NCBI GenBank assembly: GCA_023434855.1
Contig: JAEYSJ010000327.1
Location: 1 to 16,677 of the forward strand
DNA length: 16,677 nucleotides
Direction: 5' to 3'
Source of the DNA: Bacillota bacterium
GTDB lineage: Bacteria > Bacillota_C > Negativicutes > JAEYSJ01
Positions 6,268-12,608 of this stretch are shown here, piece by piece. The first letter of the stretch is position 1. Every line of letters starts with the position of its first letter. The notes beneath the pieces were generated by a model, which worked only from the letters and a program-made list of their open reading frames with translations, was not told where the DNA came from and made no database searches. A program made the translations under genes and the position numbers.

Positions 6268-6417
6268 TAACCACAGAGGACACAGAGGACACAGAGTGGA
6301 ACGGCTCGATATTCATCTCGCAAGGATTAAAGATTAAATATCTTGAGTTAAGGATGTTGCAAGGAATACAAGTAAATAATAATAACTCCTCTGTGTCCTC
6401 TGTGGCCTCTGTGGTTC
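6268..6417. repeat. ACCACAGAGG-family inverted repeat, copy 4
   Basis: This 150-bp element has the best-preserved ends. The left is a 9-bp tandem pattern of CACAGAGGA units following TAAC; the right is CCTCTGTGTCCTCTGTGGC followed by CTCTGTGGTT. The left part continues into GTGGAACGGCTCGATATTC, the reverse complement of the middle of copy 1, so the copies are related beyond their ends and lie in opposite orientation. Confidence 0.8.
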
Positions 6418-6474
6418 AAAAACACTGGCACCAATCTGACTACCGCCAAAGAACTTATACTTCCTGACATTACA

Positions 6475-6502
6475 AAAAAGGACAGGCCACGCCTGTCCTT
6501 AA
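6475..6502 (-). terminator. Intrinsic terminator ending the 6.5-6.95 kb region
   Basis: AAGGACAGG (6479-6487) and CCTGTCCTT (6492-6500) form a perfect 9-bp stem with a five-base loop. Read on the minus strand, the stem is followed by TTTTTTG, a good uridine tract. It would end transcripts that come through the repeat array from mobA or from a promoter within the array. On the plus strand there is no uridine tract. Confidence 0.7.
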
Positions 6503-6529
6503 TATGCCGGATGTAATAATAAAGAGCCC

Positions 6530-6950
6530 GTAATGATCTACGCTACAGCCAACACCGATCATTACATACCTATACGCAATCTTTCGACTACGCACAAGCA
6601 TTACACAGCCGGAGCTAGCCTTTGCTCGACTACCAAAGATACCTGCCGAACCTACTGCAATCGCCAGACTGCAATAGACCCATCGTTAACAGCCTCCCGG
6701 GAAACCCCTCCGGAACCTCTGGCAATCTTAGCTCGACCGCCATACATCCCTTTTGACCATACAGCAACAGTTGGGCTACTGCACAGCCTTACAAGACATA
6801 TAACGATCTGCCCGCCGACTAATGCCGAGCCTTACGACCCGACACCAATCTTTGGCCGACTAACACCGAACCCCTTGTGAGATCCGGTGCCAATCTTGGC
6901 TCGACCATTACGAACCCTTACACTACATAGTATGGCAAATAAACAGGACG
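6530..6950. repeat. Degenerate tandem array, ~42-bp period, no gene
   Basis: No convincing gene lies in these 420 bases. The plus strand instead shows about eight or nine diverged units spaced near 42 bp. The anchor CGACTA or CGACC occurs at about 6584, 6626, 6733, 6812, 6857 and 6902, with weaker matches near 6667 and 6773; one unit is about 67 bp. A rough unit is CGACTA..CCGA.CCTTAC followed by CACCAATCTT.GC. The plus strand is markedly richer in C and A than in G and T. A 115-codon open frame (6533-6880, +) crosses it, but unit lengths are not multiples of three and no clear ribosome binding site precedes it. A 9-bp inverted repeat (GTAATGATC at 6530-6538, GATCATTAC at 6557-6565) lies at its left end. 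Confidence 0.6.
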
Positions 6951-7580
6951 TTATACATGAAATTTATTTAAATCTTCCGGTGTATTAATATTGCTCAGCA
7001 TTTTCAGTTCATTGTCAAATTGCCGCAGTTCCTCCGCCGTGATTCGTCTTAGATTGATCTCATGATAAAAATCAAGAATACAGTAGGACTTCTGTTCCAG
7101 CAACCGTTCGATATAAGGCAGGCAGGCACGGTGATATACACCATGCAGGGGATTAAAGTGGCCGTCAATAAACGGCACTGCCGCGTCGTAACCTATTGAT
7201 GCCGAACCGACATAAGCTGCCGCCGCAGCATTAAGATACGGCATATCACAGGCCGCAATAAAATTATAATCATTAGAAGCAATGGTAAGTCCCGCCTGCA
7301 TGCCTGCCAGCGGGCCGCATTTTTCATATTTGTCCCTCGCCATTTTAACATTCGGCAAAAGTATCTCGCGTGGTACGTTACTGACCACGATAAGTTCGCC
7401 ACACACGGTTGCCAGCCGTGCCAATACCGTGTTTAACAAATCACTTTCCCCCCACGGCAGCGAGGCCTTGTCCCGCCCCATACGACTGCTCATTCCTCCG
7501 GCCAGTACAATACCGCCCAATTCGATTTTCGATTTTCGACTTTCGATTTTCGCACTAGTATTATTGTAGTTTGTAACCAT
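6951..7580 (-). CDS. mobA: Molybdenum cofactor guanylyltransferase
   Basis: With the chosen start, this is a 209-residue cytosolic enzyme that joins GMP from GTP to molybdopterin to make the guanine dinucleotide form used by DMSO-reductase-family enzymes such as formate dehydrogenase. The nucleotide-binding signature L-A-G-G-M-S-S-R-M-G-R-D-K is at 26-38, followed by G-P-L-A-G-M and the metal-binding A-C-D-M-P-Y-L. N-P-L-H-G-V-Y and a C-terminal N-I-N-T-P-E-D-L are also typical. The open frame extends upstream to 7664, but the extension is read from a repeat. The ATG at 7580 has AGGAG nine bases upstream. Residues 10-20 (A-K-I-E-S-R-K-S-K-I-E) are encoded by a 7-bp tandem repeat and are foreign to the family. 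No other molybdenum genes are in the window. It lies downstream of uvrC, with repeat DNA between. Confidence 0.92.
   Translation of the reverse strand: MVTNYNNTSAKIESRKSKIELGGIVLAGGMSSRMGRDKASLPWGESDLLNTVLARLATVCGELIVVSNVPREILLPNVKMARDKYEKCGPLAGMQAGLTIASNDYNFIAACDMPYLNAAAAAYVGSASIGYDAAVPFIDGHFNPLHGVYHRACLPYIERLLEQKSYCILDFYHEINLRRITAEELRQFDNELKMLSNINTPEDLNKFHV
7523..7550. repeat. 7-bp tandem repeat (CGATTTT)4 inside mobA
   Basis: Four head-to-tail heptamers, CGATTTT, CGATTTT, CGACTTT, CGATTTT, lie 30 bases inside the mobA coding region, just before the nucleotide-binding motif. Because seven is not a multiple of three, gain or loss of one unit would shift the reading frame from the ATG at 7580. 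Confidence 0.85.
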
Positions 7581-7626
7581 GTTAGTTATCTCCTGAGACC
7601 TAAATATAACGCTAAAGATTTTTTTA

Positions 7627-7782
7627 ATGGCAGCGAAATCCCGTCCATCTATCCTTCCAGACAAACTATATAGACGATTAAAGTTTTTAACATTGCAATC
7701 GGCAGAAAGGGTGGACGGAACTCTAGCACTTGCGACAGATGGCAGCGAAATCCCGCCCCCCTTTGCTGCCAGACCATCTAGA
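7627..7782. repeat. GGCAAAAAGG hairpin repeat, second locus
   Basis: The left part (7627-7673) is a half copy: ATGGCAGCGAAATCCCGTCC, then a degraded arm and CAGACAAACTATATAG. The right part (7700-7782) is a full but imperfect copy with GGCAGAAAGGGTGGACGG, CTAGCACTTGCGACAGATGG, and CCCGCCCCCCTTTGCTGCC, then AGACCATCTAGA. Both match the locus at 3071-3220 in the same orientation, including the right flank. The stem here has several mismatches, unlike the perfect 22-bp stem of the first locus. It lies between uvrC and mobA; the minus-strand hairpin might weaken transcription into mobA. Confidence 0.8.
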
Positions 7783-7806
7783 CTGTGTACGTTCCATATA
7801 GCATGG

Positions 7807-9609
7807 TTACTCTCCAGGTTTTTTCCGAAAAAAGCTATAGACCGCTTCAGCAGCCGTTCTGGTCATGCCCGGTGAGGCTGCCAACTCTTCCACCGAAGCT
7901 TCCTTAATTTTATTCAAACTGCCGAAAGCATCCCATAAAGCTTTGCGGCGTTTCTCGCCAATGCCAGGAATATGGTCAAGGACTGATACCATATTACGTT
8001 TGGCGCGTAATTTCCGGTGATAGGTAATAGCAAAACGGTGGGCTTCGTCCCGGATACGCTGTACCAGGTACAATGCTTGTGAATGGCGCGGTAAAATGAC
8101 CGGTTCACTTTCGCCCTCGCGAAAAATATGTTCAAATTCCTTAGCCAAACCGATCACAGGTATATCTAGCCCCACCCCGCGGATCACTTCCAGTGCAGCA
8201 CTTAGCTGGCCCTTGCCGCCGTCAATGATAATCAAATCAGGCAGGGGCTCAGCCGCTTCCCGGTAGCGCCTTCCTACCACTTCCTGCATGGACTTGAAAT
8301 CATCCGGTTTACCTTCCACTGTTTTCAGCTTATAACGCCGGTAATCCTCCTTCTTGGGCAGTCCGCCCTCGAATACTACCATGGAAGCCACCGTCTCGGA
8401 ACCCTGTATATGGGAAATATCAAAACATTCAATGCGTTCAGGGCTGACAGGCAAAGCCAGGTGCATGCCCAACTCAGCCACCGCGCCTGAGGTTTGATCG
8501 GCATGAGACTTGGTTCGCGCCGCATGTTCTTCCAATACTACAGCGGCGTTGCCGGCAGCCATATTAACAATATCCTTTTTCGTCCCGCGTTTTGGTGTTT
8601 CTACTGCTACCCGGCCGCCTTTTATACTACTTAACCATTCAGCCAACAATTCCTGCTCGTTGACAGCCAATGGCAGTAAAATCTCCCGGGGGACAAAAGC
8701 GGCCTGGCTGTAATATTGCTTGATAAACGCTGCCAGCACTGCCTCATCCTCTTCGTTCTCCCCGCCTGACAATAAGAAATGATCCCGCCCCACCATTTTA
8801 CCACTGCGAATAAAAAACACCTGTACACAAGTACCGCAAGCCGAGCGGGCCAGACCAAGTACGTCCTGGTCACCTGATCCGGTAACAATATTTTGCCGTT
8901 CCGTCACCTTCTCAATAGCATTAAGCTGGTCCCGCAGTTTGGCGGCCGCCTCAAACTCCAGATTTCCCGCCGCCTGTTCCATGTTCCGGCGCAAATTTTT
9001 AACAACTTGGTCGCTGCGGCCTTCCAGAAACAAACACACAGCTTTAATCATTTCACGATAAGCCAGATCGTCCACATTACCTGAACATGGCGCCAGGCAA
9101 CGCTTAATATGATGTTCCAGACACGGCCGGCGTGCATCAAGAATGCGGCAGCTGCGCAACGGGAAGAGTTTCTTCAACAGCCGCAGCGTTTCATGTACTG
9201 CCCCGGCGCTGGTATATGGTCCAAAATACCGTGCCCCGTCTTTTAGCACTTTGCGGGTGGCATACACCCGGGGATAATTTTCGTTTAGGGTAACTTTAAT
9301 ATAAGGATAGCTTTTATCATCCCGCAAGCTGATATTGTATTTAGGATGATGCTTTTTAATTAAATTACATTCGAGGATGAGAGCCTCAATCTCAGAACCT
9401 GTAATAATATACTCGAAATCGGCAATACAATTGACCATAGCTTTTACTTTCGGTGTGTGGTTGCGGCTGGATTGGAAATAGGAGCGCACCCTGTTTTTTA
9501 AAATCACCGCTTTGCCCACATAGATAATTCGCCCATGCTCATCTTTCATCAGATAGACGCCAGGCTTGTCAGGCAATAAGGAAAGCTTTTCCGTTAACTC
9601 GGGAGACAT
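7807..9609 (-). CDS. uvrC: Excinuclease ABC subunit C
   Basis: This 600-residue endonuclease makes the 3' and 5' incisions around a lesion marked by UvrB. Domains in order: GIY-YIG nuclease (about 13-95, with P-G-V-Y-L-M and I-I-Y-V-G-K-A). A cysteine cluster C154-x8-C163-x7-C171-x3-C175 matches the iron-sulphur ligands known from E. coli UvrC. A UVR helical domain binds UvrB (about 200-235). The RNase H-like nuclease has F-D-I-S-H-I-Q-G, then I-I-I-D-G-G-K-G-Q and D-E-A-H-R-F-A. A C-terminal helix-hairpin-helix pair (about 545-600) has I-P-G-I-G-E-K-R. The frame is open up to 9720, but the ATG at 9609 gives the family length and has AGAAGG nine bases upstream. A promoter is at 9645-9673. uvrB and uvrA lie 3-7 kb upstream on the same strand. 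Confidence 0.97.
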   Translation of the reverse strand: MSPELTEKLSLLPDKPGVYLMKDEHGRIIYVGKAVILKNRVRSYFQSSRNHTPKVKAMVNCIADFEYIITGSEIEALILECNLIKKHHPKYNISLRDDKSYPYIKVTLNENYPRVYATRKVLKDGARYFGPYTSAGAVHETLRLLKKLFPLRSCRILDARRPCLEHHIKRCLAPCSGNVDDLAYREMIKAVCLFLEGRSDQVVKNLRRNMEQAAGNLEFEAAAKLRDQLNAIEKVTERQNIVTGSGDQDVLGLARSACGTCVQVFFIRSGKMVGRDHFLLSGGENEEDEAVLAAFIKQYYSQAAFVPREILLPLAVNEQELLAEWLSSIKGGRVAVETPKRGTKKDIVNMAAGNAAVVLEEHAARTKSHADQTSGAVAELGMHLALPVSPERIECFDISHIQGSETVASMVVFEGGLPKKEDYRRYKLKTVEGKPDDFKSMQEVVGRRYREAAEPLPDLIIIDGGKGQLSAALEVIRGVGLDIPVIGLAKEFEHIFREGESEPVILPRHSQALYLVQRIRDEAHRFAITYHRKLRAKRNMVSVLDHIPGIGEKRRKALWDAFGSLNKIKEASVEELAASPGMTRTAAEAVYSFFRKKPGE

Positions 9610-9644
9610 AGACAAACACCTTCTTTTAGTCCTTAATCTATTAT

Positions 9645-9673
9645 AATATACAATGAAAAAATGCCTATTGCAA
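9645..9673 (-). promoter_or_regulatory. Promoter of uvrC
   Basis: On the minus strand TTGCAA (9668-9673) and TATATT (9645-9650) are 17 bases apart, with a further TATAAT overlapping downstream. The uvrC start codon is about 40 bases away. I saw no clear LexA-type box (GAAC-N4-GTTC) here. Confidence 0.55.
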
Positions 9674-9751
9674 AATGATTGAAAATATGCAATAATATGA
9701 ACTAAAGATATAATTAGCACCTGGTAATATAACCTATTGTTATCAGCTAAT

Positions 9752-9768
9752 AACTTACATTATAAGTT
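9752..9768. promoter_or_regulatory. Small inverted repeat between uvrC and accC-like gene
   Basis: AACTTA and TAAGTT form a perfect 6-bp inverted repeat around CATTA in the middle of the 279-base divergent region. It could be an operator for either gene or a chance palindrome in AT-rich DNA. Confidence 0.25.
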
Positions 9769-9792
9769 CATTGTATACATTTACCGGAAGTC

Positions 9793-9821
9793 TTGTGTAA
9801 AGCCTTGTAATCGATTATAAT
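9793..9821 (+). promoter_or_regulatory. Promoter of the biotin carboxylase gene
   Basis: TTGTGT (9793-9798) and TATAAT (9816-9821) are 17 bases apart. Directly downstream, where transcription would start, lie AGTAC-ACTA-GTACT (9824-9837) and the overlapping palindrome CTAGTACTAG (9830-9839), placed as a repressor site would be. Confidence 0.6.
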
Positions 9822-9888
9822 TGAGTACACTAGTACTAGACTGCACAACAGCCTGGTGAACTAAAATTGCAAATGGGAGGTCACAACG

Positions 9889-11214
9889 ATGTTCAAACGT
9901 GTGTTAATTGCCAATCGTGGCGAGATTGCAGTACGGATCATCCGGGCCTGCCAGGAGCTGGGGATTGAAACAGTAGCCGTATACTCGGAAGTTGATGCTG
10001 ACGCATTGCATGTCCAGTTAGCAGATTATGCTTGTGACATTGGTCCTGCAGATGCTATGCAAAGTTACCTGAATAAAGCGGCAATCCTCGCTGCGGCAAA
10101 AGCGGCTAACGCCGATGCCGTCCATCCTGGCTATGGCTTTTTATCTGAAAATGCCGAATTTGCTGAAATGGTGGTCAATGCCGGCCTGACTTTTGTCGGT
10201 CCACGGGCCGAAACCATCCGCAAGGTAGGCAACAAAGACGCTGCCCGGGAAGCGATGAAACAAGCGGGTCTGCCGATGGCAACAGGCAGCGACCCTGTCA
10301 CCGATGTTGCCGAAGCCTGCCGCATTGCTGAAGAAATCGGCTACCCGGTAATCTTAAAACCGGTATCCGGCGGCGGTGGTAAAAGCATGTTCGTTGCCAA
10401 TGACAAATGTGAGCTGCTAAGCGCCATTAACAAGATTGATATTACGGAAATCTCCTTTTACCTGGAAAAATATATTGCTGATGCCCGCCATATTGAAGTG
10501 CAGATTGTCGCTGACAATTATGGCCATATTATTCACTTGGGCGAGCGCGAGTGTTCGTTGCAGCGACGCAACCAGAAAATACTGGAGGAAGCTCCTTCCA
10601 GCGCCCTGACGCCGGAAATGCGCCAGAGGGTTGGTGCGTTGGCTATCCGCGCCGCTAAAAGCGTGCACTACACCAACATTGGTACAGTAGAATTTTTAAT
10701 GGATAAAAACACCAATGAGTTTTATTTTATGGAAATTAATCCACGTATCCAGGTGGAACATGCCATTACCGAAATGATTACCGGTATCGACCTGGTAAGA
10801 AAACAACTGCGAATAGCTGCCGGCGAACCTTTAAATGTAAAACAGGAAGATGTTCACTTTGCCGGTCATGCCATTGAATGCCGCATTAATGCTGAAGATC
10901 CGGATATGAAATTCCTGCCTTCTCCTGGCCAGATTACTTTTTATCATCAGCCAGGCGGTCCCAATGTGCGGGTAGACAGCGGCGTATGCGCCGGTTCAGT
11001 TGTCCAGCCCTATTATGACTCCCTTATTGCCAAACTTGTCGTGCGTGGCCGCACTCGTGGCGAAGCCATTAAAATCATGCAGCGGGCACTGGCTGAATTC
11101 CGCATTGCCGGCGTCAAAACCACCATTGGTTTCCACCAGCAGGTTCTAAAAGACCCCTATTTCTGTAGCGGTGACATTGATACCCAATTTGTTTATAAGC
11201 GAATGATTTCATGA
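9889..11214 (+). CDS. Biotin carboxylase, divergent accC-type paralogue
   Basis: This 441-residue ATP-grasp enzyme is of the AccC type, which carboxylates biotin on a carrier protein using bicarbonate and ATP. The N domain has I-A-N-R-G-E-I-A-V-R (7-16) and H-P-G-Y-G-F-L-S-E-N (79-88). The ATP-grasp core has K116, K157, H201, E-C-S-L-Q-R-R (221-227), K230 and the catalytic E-I-N-P-R-I-Q-V-E-H (282-291). The C-terminal domain has E-C-R-I-N-A-E-D-P (330-338). Three differences stand out against E. coli AccC. The glycine loop reads G-G-G-G-K-S-M, with Ser where Gly is expected. The segment after it is about six residues shorter. V-E-H is followed by A instead of P. GGGAGG precedes the ATG. No accB, accA or accD is adjacent, so the carboxylated partner is unknown. 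A pyruvate carboxylase A subunit or urea amidolyase-like role is possible. Confidence 0.88.
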   Translation: MFKRVLIANRGEIAVRIIRACQELGIETVAVYSEVDADALHVQLADYACDIGPADAMQSYLNKAAILAAAKAANADAVHPGYGFLSENAEFAEMVVNAGLTFVGPRAETIRKVGNKDAAREAMKQAGLPMATGSDPVTDVAEACRIAEEIGYPVILKPVSGGGGKSMFVANDKCELLSAINKIDITEISFYLEKYIADARHIEVQIVADNYGHIIHLGERECSLQRRNQKILEEAPSSALTPEMRQRVGALAIRAAKSVHYTNIGTVEFLMDKNTNEFYFMEINPRIQVEHAITEMITGIDLVRKQLRIAAGEPLNVKQEDVHFAGHAIECRINAEDPDMKFLPSPGQITFYHQPGGPNVRVDSGVCAGSVVQPYYDSLIAKLVVRGRTRGEAIKIMQRALAEFRIAGVKTTIGFHQQVLKDPYFCSGDIDTQFVYKRMIS

Positions 11215-11230
11215 AGGGATGATTAGAATT

Positions 11231-11278
11231 CCGGCTGCACCGAACTGCTAGCGACAGTGAAAACGCCGGTTTTCTTCT
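11231..11278 (+). terminator. Possible terminator of the biotin carboxylase gene
   Basis: CCGGC (11231-11235) can pair with GCCGG (11265-11269) across a long loop, followed by TTTTCTTCTG. An alternative small stem GAAAAC/GTTTTC lies at 11259-11274. Both are weak compared with the hairpin at 11308-11336. Confidence 0.35.
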
Positions 11279-11305
11279 GAAATTATACTTTTTCCCAATA
11301 GACTT

Positions 11306-11340
11306 AAAAAGGGCGAAGCCAGGAGCTTCGCCCTTTATTA
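11306..11340. terminator. Bidirectional terminator between convergent genes
   Basis: AAAGGGCGAAGC (11308-11319) and GCTTCGCCCTTT (11325-11336) form a perfect 12-bp stem around CAGGA. Uridine-rich tails follow on both strands, better on the minus strand (TTTTTAAG, counting the stem end). It serves the converging biotin carboxylase (+) and glycosyltransferase (-) genes. Confidence 0.85.
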
Positions 11341-11358
11341 TCTTGAGCTTTAAAGGAT

Positions 11359-12468
11359 TTAAGGAAGGAATGCCGATTTTGCTTTTAAGTAATCTTCAAA
11401 TTCAGAAAGTCCCTCTTTTTGTTTGTTGCCCGGATCATAAAGTGCTTGTTCATAATGACTGACAGCGCAAGCAACGTTGTCCTTGGACCTATAGATTCTG
11501 GCCAATTCAAGGGCTGCTAAAAAACTGCCTCTTCCATAAACAGAATCAAATTTATTTGTGTTTCCTATTTTTAAACACTGCTTAAACATTCTTTCAGCCT
11601 CTTCATATTGTCTTAACTTCTTCAGGCATGATCCTTTTAGAAAAAATAAATCAACAAATTTCTGACATTGTTTATCCTTCAATATACCGTCAATAAAAGA
11701 GATGCCGGCTTCAAATTGCTCTAATAGCATATAATTTAAGATTACACGTTTAAATAAGAGAAAATGATAAGCATCATAGCCTGTTTTGGGACTTAATTCT
11801 AAGCATTTGAAATAATACTGCAATGATAAATTATATTCGTTCATTGCACCGTATGTGGCGCCAAGATGATAGCAAGTAAAGGCATCGTTGGGATTCTTGC
11901 CATATTCGGATAATAAAATATCCAGATTTCTATTTGTTTTCGCTTTTTCTTTCATATTTTGTTCCAAATAGCCATAGTGAATTACTTTGCACACATCTTC
12001 ATCCAGATCAAGTACTGCTCCTTGATCAATATCGAGCTGCTCATGAACGGCGCGGTGATACTGATAGCCATTGTTCCTGAACAGCTTGGCATAAACCAAC
12101 ATTTTGGCTTTAGCGCCTCCGTCCATATGCGATTCCTCAATAATATTAAATCCGCTAACTTTACTGGCGGCAAGCACATTGCGCAGTTTCTCGGGATTTC
12201 CAATGATTCTCTGGTCCCCGTCAATAACTAATATCCAGTCAGCAGTTACTCCTTGGAGGGAAAAATTTCTGGCGGCAGAAAAATCATTGTTCCATTGAAA
12301 ATGCCTTATTTGGATCCGGTCACCAAACTTCTTTAAAATATCAATGGTTTTATCAGTAGAACCTGTATCAACAACGATTGCTTCATCGACAAATTTAAAA
12401 GCACTGTCAAGACAAACTTTTATATACTTTTCCTCGTTTTTCACAATCATACATAAGCAAATCTTCAT
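11359..12468 (-). CDS. Family 2 glycosyltransferase with TPR-like C terminus
   Basis: The 369-residue cytosolic protein has an N-terminal GT-A catalytic domain of about 180 residues: C-M-I-V-K-N-E-E at 6-13, V-D-T-G-S-T-D at 33-39, N-D-F-S-A-A-R-N at 61-68, and W-I-L-V-I-D-G-D at 78-85, where D83-G-D85 is the metal/sugar-nucleotide motif. The C-terminal half has TPR-like helix pairs such as N-D-A-F-T-C-Y-H-L-G-A-T-Y and Y-E-E-A-E-R-M-F-K-Q. The pattern matches the SunS-like/'glycosyltransferase with TPR' group common in Bacillota, which may act on peptides, flagellin or surface glycans; the acceptor is unknown. The gene is visibly more AT-rich than uvrA and the biotin carboxylase beside it and has only a weak ribosome binding site (AAGG), suggesting later acquisition. 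It ends in the terminator at 11306-11340. Confidence 0.87.
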   Translation of the reverse strand: MKICLCMIVKNEEKYIKVCLDSAFKFVDEAIVVDTGSTDKTIDILKKFGDRIQIRHFQWNNDFSAARNFSLQGVTADWILVIDGDQRIIGNPEKLRNVLAASKVSGFNIIEESHMDGGAKAKMLVYAKLFRNNGYQYHRAVHEQLDIDQGAVLDLDEDVCKVIHYGYLEQNMKEKAKTNRNLDILLSEYGKNPNDAFTCYHLGATYGAMNEYNLSLQYYFKCLELSPKTGYDAYHFLLFKRVILNYMLLEQFEAGISFIDGILKDKQCQKFVDLFFLKGSCLKKLRQYEEAERMFKQCLKIGNTNKFDSVYGRGSFLAALELARIYRSKDNVACAVSHYEQALYDPGNKQKEGLSEFEDYLKAKSAFLP

Positions 12469-12608
12469 TATTACAGCCCTTACCTTTCGCTCCGCTCAAG
12501 TCACAAAATGATAAAAAACCGTTGTTCCTTGAACTTACTTATTTAAACTATTTCGTTGTTACCATGTCTATACTATTATAATAATTCGTTCAATGAATAC
12601 CTACAAGA
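12469..12608. other. AT-rich spacer between uvrA and the glycosyltransferase
   Basis: This 140-base gap holds no gene and no clear terminator for uvrA. A minus-strand TATAAT at 12575-12580 could be the -10 element of a glycosyltransferase promoter, but no good -35 sits 16-18 bases before it. The glycosyltransferase may be read from its own weak promoter or by read-through from uvrBA. Confidence 0.4.

Noticed and set aside
6533..6880. A 115-codon plus-strand open frame across the 42-bp array
   Set aside because: It has no clear ribosome binding site, a Thr/Pro-rich composition that follows the C/A strand bias, and repeat units that are not multiples of three. No recognisable domain.
6530..6950. 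CRISPR array
   Set aside because: Units are degenerate along their whole length, there are no identical repeats separated by unique spacers, and no cas gene is near.
7581..7664. Longer MobA N terminus starting at 7664
   Set aside because: The added 28 residues run back into the hairpin-repeat locus and AT-rich spacer and have no ribosome binding site. The ATG at 7580 has AGGAG at good spacing.
9610..9720. Longer UvrC starting at 9720
   Set aside because: The added 37 residues cover the uvrC promoter region and do not resemble UvrC, whose family length and N terminus fit the start at 9609.
9600..9890. SOS (LexA) box controlling uvrC
   Set aside because: No GAAC-N4-GTTC-type palindrome is present in the divergent region. 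The uvrBA promoter lies outside the window and cannot be judged.
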